A DNA stretch of 12,786 nt from NCBI GenBank assembly GCA_002719475.1, contig PBHQ01000029.1, positions 41,732 through 54,517 on the forward strand, read 5' to 3'. The translations under genes were made by a program, and so were the position numbers. The notes beneath the pieces are model-generated. The model made no database searches and was not told where the DNA came from. It saw nothing but the letters and a program-made list of their open reading frames with translations. This document shows positions 1 to 6,870 of the stretch, one piece after another. Source of the stretch: Methanobacteriota archaeon. GTDB lineage: Archaea > Thermoplasmatota > Poseidoniia > Poseidoniales > Poseidoniaceae. Position 1 is the stretch's first letter; each line of letters begins with the position of its first letter.

Positions 1-1068
1 TTCACCTTCCAATTCGGGGCGCCCACCTCCATGTATGAGAACACCACCTTCCTTTTTTGCTAAAGCGATGTACGACTCGACCTTTTGGCGATGCTCTTGG
101 GAAATCAATGAACCGAGTTGAGTTTCTTCATTGGAAGGATCTCCAATCCTCATCTTTTCTACATGTTCACGCAGCATTTCTACGAATTCATCGTGGATAT
201 TTCTTTCAACTAGGATTCTCGAACCGCAGAGACAGACCTGGCCTTGGTTGAGAAAAGCCGATCTAGCAACCCCAGCAACTGTGTTCTGCATGTCGGCGTC
301 TGCAAACACAATGCTTGCATTCTTACCACCTAACTCAAGACTCAATTTCTTGAACATCGGCGCAGCAGTAGCGGCAACCAATTTGCCGGTGGCGGTGCCA
401 CCAGTGAATGAAATGAGTTTGATTTCGGGATGCTCAACTATTGCTTGACCAACTTCTGAACCAAGACCATGGACGATATTCACTACCCCAGCAGGCAAGC
501 CAACTTCCACCAATATCTTGGCTAGAAGGTCTGCGGTAAGTGGAGTTAATTCGCTAGGTTTGGCGACAACGGTATTCCCCATCGCCAGAGCCGGGGCTAT
601 TTTCCAAGACAGAAGATACAATGGTAGATTCCAAGGGGTAATCAATCCAGCAATTCCAACAGGTTTCTGAATTACGTTATTTTCAGCGTCATCCATCGGG
701 AATTTCTTATCTTGCATCTTGACAACCTGTTCGGCAAAGAATCTGAAATTTGCCACACTACGTGCCGCATCAACATTTCTTGCCAATGTAATCGGTTTTC
801 CGGTATCCATTGACTCAAGTGCTGCGATTTCTTCACTCTTTGATTCCAAGGCGTCAGCTATTTTGTTCAACCATGCCGCTCTTTTTTCGAAAGTCTCTAC
901 TGCCCAAGCGGGGAAGGCTAGTTTAGCGGCTTCAACTGCAGCCTCAATCTCACTTTTGCCTGAACGAGGAATACTGGCAATCTTCTGAGTGGTGGCTGGA
1001 TTAAAATCATCCAATCGTGTATCTGTAGAGGTGAATTTACCTCCAATAAGATTCTCGACGATAATCAG
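1..1068 (-). CDS. Aldehyde dehydrogenase, ALDH8-like (aminomuconate/hydroxymuconate semialdehyde type), C-terminus outside window
   Basis: Oxidises an aldehyde to its acid with NAD(P)+ in the cytoplasm. The 356 residues visible cover the cofactor domain and most of the catalytic domain of a family that is usually about 480-490 residues. The oxyanion Asn is N147 (PWNLPL), the general base is E245 (LELGGKN) and the nucleophile is C279 (FLNQGQVCLC). The 34-residue E-to-C gap equals that of human ALDH2. The FLNQGQVCLCGSR and SWKIAPALAMGNTVVAKPSE stretches resemble ALDH8A1 and 2-hydroxymuconic semialdehyde dehydrogenases, so a muconic-type semialdehyde is a reasonable guess. There is no ATG, GTG or early TTG in frame. 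The first plausible codon is CTG at 1066-1068, overlapping the asparaginase stop (CTGA) and preceded by GGTGAT at 5 nt. The next candidate, TTG at codon 19, would remove conserved N-terminal sequence. It is translationally coupled to the asparaginase gene. Confidence 0.93.
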   Translation of the reverse strand, partial: MIIVENLIGGKFTSTDTRLDDFNPATTQKIASIPRSGKSEIEAAVEAAKLAFPAWAVETFEKRAAWLNKIADALESKSEEIAALESMDTGKPITLARNVDAARSVANFRFFAEQVVKMQDKKFPMDDAENNVIQKPVGIAGLITPWNLPLYLLSWKIAPALAMGNTVVAKPSELTPLTADLLAKILVEVGLPAGVVNIVHGLGSEVGQAIVEHPEIKLISFTGGTATGKLVAATAAPMFKKLSLELGGKNASIVFADADMQNTVAGVARSAFLNQGQVCLCGSRILVERNIHDEFVEMLREHVEKMRIGDPSNEETQLGSLISQEHRQKVESYIALAKKEGGVLIHGGGRPELEGE

Positions 1069-2198
1069 AATTCATCACCACTGGTATCGATTTCATAGTG
1101 CCACCGATCGCTATCGGGGTCCCATTCATCCCAAGTCGGGATAGTCTCAAGAATTTCAATCAAATTCGAGGGGACCACTCCGGGAACGATGAACGCTTTT
1201 TGTCGATGTAACGGGTATGGATTGCGTAGTTCAATTCCTAGTACTCCGAGAATCGCCCTTGCTATGTACCAAGTGGCTTGAGAATTCCACCCGTGTGCGA
1301 CTTTCACAACTATGCCGAGTCCTTTTGGATAATCGGGATGTTCTACCGCCATACCAAGTAATCCATCTGCTCCTTCCTTAGCGATGACTTTTCCTTCTCC
1401 GGCTTTGATGATGGTTGAATCAAGTCGGTTGAATCCACCAATAAGGTCGGGGTGTCTAATCATTGCCTCCCATATCCAATCATCATTCTTCTGGCGGACC
1501 AAACCTGCATAGGTACGTGCCAGTTCATTCACAGTGTTAGATACGGTTGGCAGTCCGCACCCATCCTTTGCAATTCTCAGTGGTTGCCACTCTTCTCCAA
1601 GGAATCCTCGCAAAGTCTGCATGTAGGATTTGAAGACTTCATGATGAGGGAGAGTATATCCCGCTCTGTTCCAACCTTTGAGCCGGCACCCCTTGAGTAA
1701 GGCTGCATGTTCTCCGCTACAGGTATGATACCACCTGCGCGGTCTTCTTACCTGCCTACCAAATTGAATTAGTGGCACGTCCAAAGGGGTTAACATTAGA
1801 CCCCATTCAGATTCAGAAAGCAGACTTTGAGCAGCAGCGACGTGTTCACTATCTCCATTGTGGCTAGCAACTGAAATCGCCTTCTGTTCCCAATTTGTTT
1901 CGTTCTCAAGTTCATCGGCAAATGCCTTCAACATGAATGGCTTCATCATAGAGCGCCCATAACATAGAACATTTCCTCCAAAGGAGTGGATTACTTCGTC
2001 TCCATGCGCCCAAGCGACAGCTCCATGAATTGTGGTTTCCGAAACCCCATTTCGCCTGTAATCTACCAATGGTTCCCATTCGACATCTCTGCCGCTAGGT
2101 ATGCCCTCTACATTTTTCCCCAAGGGAGAATCCGGAAAAATTCCAGAACCAGGCCTTCCAGGGGCGACCGCTGAATGCGAATCATGCCTCAGACTCAT
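1065..2198 (-). CDS. Asparaginase II-family amidohydrolase (Rhizobium etli type)
   Basis: A 377-residue cytoplasmic amidohydrolase of the Asparaginase_II family (PF06089), not the classical AnsA/AnsB fold. It is expected to split L-asparagine or a related amide to acid and ammonia. Visible motifs are SMMK (S83, K86), ASHNGDSEH (S112), HTCSGEH (C160), DGCGLPT (C214) and AKEGADG (K274). These match the paired Ser/Lys sites and two zinc cysteines of the R. etli enzyme, and the C160-C214 gap of 54 fits. One position differs: the Lys three residues after the first cysteine is E163 here. About 35 extra residues precede the core, rich in Pro, Gly and Ser. The ATG at 2196-2198 overlaps the upstream stop (ATGA) and has GGAGG 7 nt before it; an in-frame ATG at 2255 lies inside the upstream gene and is unlikely. 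The native substrate is not certain. Confidence 0.9.
   Translation of the reverse strand: MSLRHDSHSAVAPGRPGSGIFPDSPLGKNVEGIPSGRDVEWEPLVDYRRNGVSETTIHGAVAWAHGDEVIHSFGGNVLCYGRSMMKPFMLKAFADELENETNWEQKAISVASHNGDSEHVAAAQSLLSESEWGLMLTPLDVPLIQFGRQVRRPRRWYHTCSGEHAALLKGCRLKGWNRAGYTLPHHEVFKSYMQTLRGFLGEEWQPLRIAKDGCGLPTVSNTVNELARTYAGLVRQKNDDWIWEAMIRHPDLIGGFNRLDSTIIKAGEGKVIAKEGADGLLGMAVEHPDYPKGLGIVVKVAHGWNSQATWYIARAILGVLGIELRNPYPLHRQKAFIVPGVVPSNLIEILETIPTWDEWDPDSDRWHYEIDTSGDEF
1074..1079 (-). promoter_or_regulatory. Shine-Dalgarno site supporting a CTG start for the aldehyde dehydrogenase
   Basis: GGTGAT on the minus strand is a full match to the end of the consensus AGGAGGTGAT. It ends 5 nt before CTG at 1066-1068. 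It lies inside the last codons of the asparaginase gene, as expected for a coupled start. Confidence 0.6.
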
Positions 2199-3412
2199 TC
2201 GCTCCCCTCCACTATCGGTACGACTTGTTCGATGAAGGCGCGCATGTTGCGGCATACGCGTTCAGAATCATGGTTGAAGAAATCAAACCAAGTCATGATT
2301 CTGTCATCAGGGTGAAACCGCTCGCGAATCTGCTGTGCTATTTCGCTAGGGTTACCAATGAGTGCATTATCTGCGGCTTTCTCGACTTTGTTGGGGTCGA
2401 TTGTGCCTTCAAGGGCCGCCCAATAAGCGCCCAAGGCCTTTTTCGCCTCCTCAGTAGCTGCTTTGGATTGTTGTTCAGGGCTCAACTCCTCTTCGGCATT
2501 CAAGAAAACGAACGAAGTCCTCGGCATATCCCTTCTCTGCCACTCTCCCCCATCAGGGTGATAGCAATTTGCCATTCTAGTATGTGTTGCTTCAATGACT
2601 TCGGGTTGAGTTATTGACAGATTGAAGACTTTCACTGGTAAGATGGAGTTTACGAATTCCTGAGCGCGCGGGTCATGGGTTCCAGCGATCAATTCCAATT
2701 GTTGTCGCGGCCAACTTTTGGGAACGATACTGAGTTTTTCAAAGACATATCTTTTGTCGATGGGAATCTGTTCAAGTCCTTCTGCTAACTCTTGTACTGC
2801 CAACCAATCCTCATCGCTGCGAAAGTTCTCTCGGCTCAGAATGGTTTCTCTAGTCTCATTGGAGGAAATGTTGTCGCCACGTAAGAGCCGTAGGAAGATT
2901 TCTGCTGCTTCGAGAAAAATTTGGCTTCTCAATGCTGGCCATGCTTCTTCTTCCACCGCATTTCTAGGGTTTATCCCATAGGGTCGGGCCATGAATTCAA
3001 ACCTTCCTGCACTGAAACCGACATGCAGTTTACGACTCTCGGACATAAGCCCAAGCAGTTGCACAGTATTGGCAATTCTTTCAGCCTGAGCAATGGGTCC
3101 TCCGCTAGCGAGAATAGATACCACAGCCGATCCCACGTCAATTCGTTCAGTGCGTCTGAATGTTTCCATTGCTAACTGGGGGAAATCAGTACACAAACCG
3201 ACCTCTCCCTGCCAATGGGGGACGACAGGTTTTGAGTTCTCTTTCTGTGTTATAGTGGACAGATGTGCTTGTGCCAACCATGCAACTCCGAACCCCAATT
3301 CGTCGGCTAATTCAACCTGCTGGAAGTAGTTCCGCATCATCTCTTGTTCACTAGGGGTAAAGCCATCTGCATCAGGGGTCTGCGAGATTGAGAAGAAGAT
3401 ATCATACTCCAT
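2195..3412 (-). CDS. LLM-class (bacterial luciferase-like) flavin-dependent oxidoreductase
   Basis: A 405-residue TIM-barrel flavoprotein of the luciferase-like monooxygenase family (PF00296), which uses reduced FMN or F420. The N-terminal strand (MEYDIFFSIS), the helix and strand around AELGFGVAWLAQAH-type sequence at residues 36-50, the GSAVVSILASGGPIAQAER barrel segment and the LHVGFSAGRFEF segment with its Gly-Arg are typical. The C-terminal NALIGNPSEIAQQIRE motif is the usual LLM 'G.p..va..l' signature. The usual Glu-His-His after the second strand reads Gln-Ala-His. Length is long for the family because of an insertion at about residues 180-240. No signal peptide is visible, so it is cytoplasmic. 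The ATG at 3410-3412 is the first in frame; the leader before it is G-rich. It is first in an operon with the amidohydrolase and aldehyde dehydrogenase. Alkanal, sulfonate and N-heterocycle oxygenases all belong to this family, so the substrate is open. Confidence 0.88.
   Translation of the reverse strand: MEYDIFFSISQTPDADGFTPSEQEMMRNYFQQVELADELGFGVAWLAQAHLSTITQKENSKPVVPHWQGEVGLCTDFPQLAMETFRRTERIDVGSAVVSILASGGPIAQAERIANTVQLLGLMSESRKLHVGFSAGRFEFMARPYGINPRNAVEEEAWPALRSQIFLEAAEIFLRLLRGDNISSNETRETILSRENFRSDEDWLAVQELAEGLEQIPIDKRYVFEKLSIVPKSWPRQQLELIAGTHDPRAQEFVNSILPVKVFNLSITQPEVIEATHTRMANCYHPDGGEWQRRDMPRTSFVFLNAEEELSPEQQSKAATEEAKKALGAYWAALEGTIDPNKVEKAADNALIGNPSEIAQQIRERFHPDDRIMTWFDFFNHDSERVCRNMRAFIEQVVPIVEGSE
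2202..2210 (-). promoter_or_regulatory. Shine-Dalgarno site of the asparaginase gene
   Basis: GGAGGGGAG on the minus strand lies just before the ATG at 2196-2198, inside the final codons of the LLM gene. It decides the start in favour of the ATGA overlap over the in-frame ATG at 2255. Confidence 0.6.
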
Positions 3413-3513
3413 TGGCCGCCCCCCTTCATCCTCGCGAAGAGGCCTAAGATACCCGTTCTTTTCGGTCGCTCAGTAGTGCGTCATCGTCATAGTCCGAGTG
3501 GGGATGCAGAGGC
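3413..3513. promoter_or_regulatory. Divergent promoter region between LLM oxidoreductase and sorbosone dehydrogenase-like genes
   Basis: A 101-bp gap with genes leaving in both directions, so it must hold a promoter for each unless transcripts start farther upstream. No clear TATA box is visible for the plus-strand gene. The minus-strand side contains the repeated element at 3429-3467. Confidence 0.6.
3429..3467 (-). promoter_or_regulatory. Copy 1 of a shared upstream element (GACCGAAAA.AACGGGTAT plus GGCC and CCTC/GAGG hairpin)
   Basis: Read on the minus strand it begins GACCGAAAAGAACGGGTAT (3449-3467). After four variable bases comes GGCC, then CCTCTTCGCGAGGA, whose CCTC and GAGG can pair. 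The same order of blocks occurs at 8426-8462 upstream of another minus-strand gene, with 18 of 19 bases equal in the first block. ACCGAAAA resembles an archaeal BRE, but no normal TATA box follows. A promoter or operator role is an inference. It ends about 17 nt before the LLM start codon. Confidence 0.5.
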
Positions 3514-4671
3514 ATGGATGAGTTCGAGGAACTGGATTCAGGCGCTGGAATAGCGTCATTATCATCACCGAGTAGGAAGCGAAAAGTCATCAAGATCTCA
3601 CTAGTTGTTCTTGTTGTTCTTATTTTGTTGATGGGAATCAGGCAGGCTTGGCCATATCTAATCGAACCAGAACCAGAGGTGATGATTTCTGAACACCAAA
3701 TAGTGGAAGTTGCAGATGGTTTGGGTAACCCTGCCTGTCTTCATTGGATGGATGAAATTTGGTTGCTCGTCTGTGACCGCGAGGGCCGAATCATCGCATT
3801 GGAGTTAGGAGAATCAAGAGAATTCATCTCTCAAAAAGCGATACTCTCTGATTTGGTGGAACCTCATGGAGTGCTCGTTTGGAGCGATTCCGAAAATGGA
3901 AGTAGTCGCCTCTTTGTTTCTGAGCGAGGAGAACTAAATGCGTGGGATATAGACCGCAATTCTACCCCCTTGCAATGGTCATTGTCGAGTCATCAAACAT
4001 TGGTTAGTGGAGTCCCTGCATCGAATCATCAGACCAATGCCATCATGTCTGATGGCGCGAATGGATTGATTTGGCATTCGGGTTCAACTTGCAATGTATG
4101 CGAAGAAGCGGATGAACGTAATGCTGCTCTATTGGGCATCGATCCATGGAATGGAGATGTCGAAATCATTGCATCGGGAGTTAGAAATTCATTCGATGGC
4201 GCTTGGGTTCCTGAAGTTGGATATGTCTTTACTGACAACGGTAGAGATTGGGAGGGCGACCACCCTCCCGAGGAATTGAATCTCCTTTCCATTGGTTCTG
4301 ATTATGGTTGGCCAGATGATGTCCCAGAAAATCCTGTTCCAGAGGGGACAATAGGACCTATTGCTGAGTTCGCATCGCATTCTTCAGCAAATGGGGTTGA
4401 TTGGCGGCCATTGAATTCTACTCTGCCAGGAGGTCCGACTACCGTCTACGTCGCCCTATATGGTTCGTGGAATACGGTTATCCCAGTAGGTCAGCAGATT
4501 CTACAGGTCGACTTGGTTGAAGATCAGGATTCACCGCAGGGCTGGAGAGGAGAGTCAACTGTCGTGGTAGAGAATCTTGCTACTCCTTTAGCCATGAAAT
4601 TCCACCCGCATGGGGATTTGTATTATGCAGAATATGCGCATGGAACGCTGTATCGAATCTCTGCAGAATGA
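3514..4671 (+). CDS. Membrane-anchored L-sorbosone dehydrogenase-like beta-propeller (PQQ sugar dehydrogenase superfamily)
   Basis: A 385-residue protein with a short cytoplasmic N-terminus (basic SRKRK at 20-24), one transmembrane helix at about 25-42 and an external six-bladed propeller of the COG2133 glucose/sorbosone dehydrogenase group. Family landmarks are EPHGVLVW (H118, matching the usual His), the Cys pair in STCNVCEEAD (C183, C186), SGVRNSFDGAWVPE (R214), TDNGRDWEGD (231-239), GSDYGWP and the closing DLYYAEYAHGTLYRI. These suit oxidation of a sugar or sugar lactone outside the cell, although many homologues have no proven PQQ use. The ATG at 3514 is chosen because an upstream ATG at 3504 reaches a stop within a few codons. 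No strong Shine-Dalgarno site is visible, so the transcript may be leaderless. It converges on the M28 gene with 11 bp between stops. Confidence 0.88.
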   Translation: MDEFEELDSGAGIASLSSPSRKRKVIKISLVVLVVLILLMGIRQAWPYLIEPEPEVMISEHQIVEVADGLGNPACLHWMDEIWLLVCDREGRIIALELGESREFISQKAILSDLVEPHGVLVWSDSENGSSRLFVSERGELNAWDIDRNSTPLQWSLSSHQTLVSGVPASNHQTNAIMSDGANGLIWHSGSTCNVCEEADERNAALLGIDPWNGDVEIIASGVRNSFDGAWVPEVGYVFTDNGRDWEGDHPPEELNLLSIGSDYGWPDDVPENPVPEGTIGPIAEFASHSSANGVDWRPLNSTLPGGPTTVYVALYGSWNTVIPVGQQILQVDLVEDQDSPQGWRGESTVVVENLATPLAMKFHPHGDLYYAEYAHGTLYRISAE

Positions 4672-4682
4672 TTCGCTTATTG

Positions 4683-6035
4683 CTAACTCGAAGCCCAAGT
4701 TCCCTGGAAGTTCTCGGCGTTGTCCACTCTAACAAATATGTCGAGAGCAGTCCAAACCAGACTGTTGAATCCACTTGCCATTCCATCTTGACCACCGGCT
4801 TTCGCCGTCATGAACTCAAGAGTATCTGATGGTGAGTGCCATTCTTGCCAGAATGATATGTCCCCTCCCGGGCTGAAGAAGTTGAATGTCGGATATCCTT
4901 CGCTAAAGAATGAGCAATGGTCAGATGCACAGGATTCTGCAATCTGCCAATTGATGGGATTGCCTTCAGTTGGACGGTACCGCAAATCGTCTTCGATTGT
5001 TTCTCCAACCCAATCGTGCATACGTTCCAAGTTTTCTTGTTCAGCGCCAGCTACCGCGATGTTCCAATCATACTTGGTGGCAAAGAATATCTCTCCTCCT
5101 GGTCCCATCAATGGTTCAGTTGGAGGAGTGATTGGGTAATTCAATGCGACCATGTCGAAATTGAGATATGAACGCACCGAGACATTTTCTGGCAAATGAG
5201 CAACATATGCGCGAGAACCCAGTAATCCTTCTTCTTCACAAGCCCAAAGGGCAGCGACGACAGTGTGGTCGAATTCCTTCTGTGCTAAAGCTTGAGCCAT
5301 CTCGAGAGAAACGGTTGATCCAGAGGTGTCGTCATTGGCTCCTTCATTAGTACCTCCACCCGGTGGAGTGAACATGTATGCGATATCGAAATGTCCTCCT
5401 ATGACGATATATTCGTTAGGATTAACCCTCCCCCAATTGTATCCGACAACGTTCAATTGATCGGGATCGTCTTCGTAACGAGTAACTTCTACATGGTCGA
5501 AACCCATGTCCCACATCCTTGTAGCCATAGCCTCAGCCGCTGCTTCGTATGCTGCACCTCCTTCGTGCAATGAAGCAGATGCACACCAGCGGTTGTTGTA
5601 TTGACTGGTCAACATATCGATGGTCTCATAGGCCCTTCGCCCATCTACAAGCATCATTTCTGAACTGTCTTCAAGAGTTATGGATACATTGAGAACCTCC
5701 TCTCCTGCACTGATGGTCAGATTGATTTCATCATGTTCGGTATCGAGAATTAACATGGTGAAGTTCTTTGCATGAGCCGGATAGGTGAAGTTGACATCGT
5801 CTCGCAAGACTCCGAATTTATCCATGAAGAAAGCGCCATGTGAACGACTAACGGTCCATTCTACGTTGGAATCAACTTCAATAGTGAAATACTGCCCTCT
5901 AGGTGCAGAAAATACAGTTTCTTCGATTTCAAGTTCTGGCTTGAGTTCATTTTCGGGTTCATTACCGAAGCATCCAGCCATGCTGGTAGAGATGAGCAAG
6001 CAAACCAGCAATATTGCCTCCCCTCTTACGCTCAT
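4683..6035 (-). CDS. M28-family zinc metallopeptidase lipoprotein with extra N-terminal domain
   Basis: A 450-residue exported peptidase. The signal region (residues 1-21) ends in SMAGC, a lipobox-like site with C22, and an acidic linker follows. Residues about 40-125 form a beta-rich domain with several NxT/NxS sequons. The M28 catalytic domain spans about 135-440. It shows all expected zinc and catalytic residues: H215 and D217 (GGHFD), D235/D236 (ANDDTSGS), E267-E268 (CEEEG; general base and ligand), D294 (LNFDMV) and H400 (EWHSPSD). SDHCSF at 371-376 is the usual M28 substrate-pocket motif, and C369 and C374 may be bonded. It probably trims amino acids from peptides outside the cell and feeds peptide uptake. 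The ATG at 6033-6035 is followed directly by a good signal sequence. It lies 46 bp after the GtrA gene on the same strand and may share its transcript. Confidence 0.92.
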   Translation of the reverse strand: MSVRGEAILLVCLLISTSMAGCFGNEPENELKPELEIEETVFSAPRGQYFTIEVDSNVEWTVSRSHGAFFMDKFGVLRDDVNFTYPAHAKNFTMLILDTEHDEINLTISAGEEVLNVSITLEDSSEMMLVDGRRAYETIDMLTSQYNNRWCASASLHEGGAAYEAAAEAMATRMWDMGFDHVEVTRYEDDPDQLNVVGYNWGRVNPNEYIVIGGHFDIAYMFTPPGGGTNEGANDDTSGSTVSLEMAQALAQKEFDHTVVAALWACEEEGLLGSRAYVAHLPENVSVRSYLNFDMVALNYPITPPTEPLMGPGGEIFFATKYDWNIAVAGAEQENLERMHDWVGETIEDDLRYRPTEGNPINWQIAESCASDHCSFFSEGYPTFNFFSPGGDISFWQEWHSPSDTLEFMTAKAGGQDGMASGFNSLVWTALDIFVRVDNAENFQGTWASS

Positions 6036-6081
6036 GGTATCTCGAAGAGTTTCTGAGTCAAAAGATATCCTAATGGTAATT

Positions 6082-6504
6082 CTATTCTTCTTCGGACAAT
6101 CTTACCGGGAAAGCGATATGCCGTAATGCGATATAGATGACAATTCCAAAGCCGCTGGCATTAACCAGCCACGCAAGTCGATGATGCCACATCAAGTATT
6201 CAATTAGAATGACTTCTGACACCGTCGAAAGAATCAGAGTAGTTCCATAGATCATTACTGCTGCAGGGAGACTATGTTCTATCGGAACTGTCGAACTAAA
6301 TGTAAACAAACGATGTGTTGAGTGAGCGATTATTGACCCCATCGAATAGGCTAGAATCCAACTCATTGCAGCCCTATGTTCAAGTCCTTCTGAAAGATAG
6401 TATAATCCCTCATAAAGCCCGTAGAAGATTACTACATTGATAGTTCCAATTATGATGAACCTTTTGAATTCAGGGAATTCCATTACTTTTGTATCCGTAT
6501 CCAT
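6082..6504 (-). CDS. GtrA-like four-helix membrane protein
   Basis: A 140-residue protein of the GtrA family (PF04138), small membrane proteins linked to moving polyprenyl-linked sugars across the membrane or helping glycosyltransferases. Four hydrophobic helices can be placed at about 15-37, 47-64, 78-101 and 109-131. The opening FKRFIIIGTINVVIFYGLYE matches the family N-terminus (RFllvGg.nt...y.l), and HRLFTF before helix 3 matches the usual NR.wTF. Length is normal. The ATG at 6502-6504 lies 4 nt after the TPR-like gene's stop, so the genes are coupled. No glycosyltransferase is next to it in this window; the upstream formyltransferase is the only other possible sugar-modifying gene. The family assignment is good, the precise role is not known. 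Confidence 0.82.
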   Translation of the reverse strand: MDTDTKVMEFPEFKRFIIIGTINVVIFYGLYEGLYYLSEGLEHRAAMSWILAYSMGSIIAHSTHRLFTFSSTVPIEHSLPAAVMIYGTTLILSTVSEVILIEYLMWHHRLAWLVNASGFGIVIYIALRHIAFPVRLSEEE

Positions 6505-6508
6505 ACCA

Positions 6509-6859
6509 TCAACCTGTTAGGACAGAGAGTCTCTCTGTCAGTTGTTCTGGAACTCTTATTCCCGCTTGCAGATGCGCAGCAACCACTTGTGACAACTGCA
6601 GTAACTCCTCTTCCGCGTCTCCACATAGATGAGCTGTATCTGCCAGTCCCCAATGGGCCACTATCAAGCCCATATCGTCATCAAGTGAACGAGCGATGTC
6701 TAGACTTTGTTCAAGCATATGCCGTCCTTCATCATACATTTCTTCTCTCAGTAAACGGTGAGCGATATCAGCCAATACCGTCATTTCATCCTGTTGATTA
6801 TGAGTAGATTGAGCGAGCATCAGACGTGAGCGTAGAATCTCCATCGATACTTCTTCCAC
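6509..6859 (-). CDS. Small TPR-like helical repeat protein
   Basis: A 116-residue, all-helical, acidic protein that I cannot assign beyond fold. Residues about 25-58 (VLADIAHRLL then EGRHMLEQSLDIARSL) and 62-95 (MGLIVAHWGLADTAHLCGD) have the helix-turn-helix spacing and small/large residue pattern of two tetratricopeptide repeats, with a start of a third helix pair before them. Such proteins act as protein-binding scaffolds. It starts with GTG at 6857-6859, chosen because GAGGTG sits 5 nt upstream, while the internal ATG at codon 6 has no such site. Its stop is 4 nt before the GtrA start and its start is 9 nt after the SDR stop, so it is part of a tight operon. A partner among its neighbours is plausible but unproven. 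Confidence 0.72.
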   Translation of the reverse strand: MEEVSMEILRSRLMLAQSTHNQQDEMTVLADIAHRLLREEMYDEGRHMLEQSLDIARSLDDDMGLIVAHWGLADTAHLCGDAEEELLQLSQVVAAHLQAGIRVPEQLTERLSVLTG

Positions 6860-6864
6860 GACAA

Positions 6865-6870
6865 CACCTC
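6865..6870 (-). promoter_or_regulatory. Shine-Dalgarno site fixing a GTG start for the TPR-like gene
   Basis: GAGGTG on the minus strand lies 5 nt before GTG at 6857-6859 and overlaps the end of the SDR gene. It supports GTG over the ATG at codon 6. Confidence 0.6.

Noticed and set aside
2199..2255. Longer N-terminus for the asparaginase starting at ATG 2255
   Set aside because: The extra 19 residues are encoded within the LLM gene and resemble no family sequence; the ATGA overlap with GGAGG is a better start.
3341..3433. Short upstream frame (MKGGGQWSM...) starting just after copy 1 of the shared element
   Set aside because: It is about 30 codons, overlaps the LLM gene in another frame, and has no recognisable features beyond a GAGG-like site.
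4672..4682. Possible bidirectional terminator between the convergent genes
   Set aside because: The gap is only 11 bp, with no T-run or hairpin; any terminators must lie within the genes.
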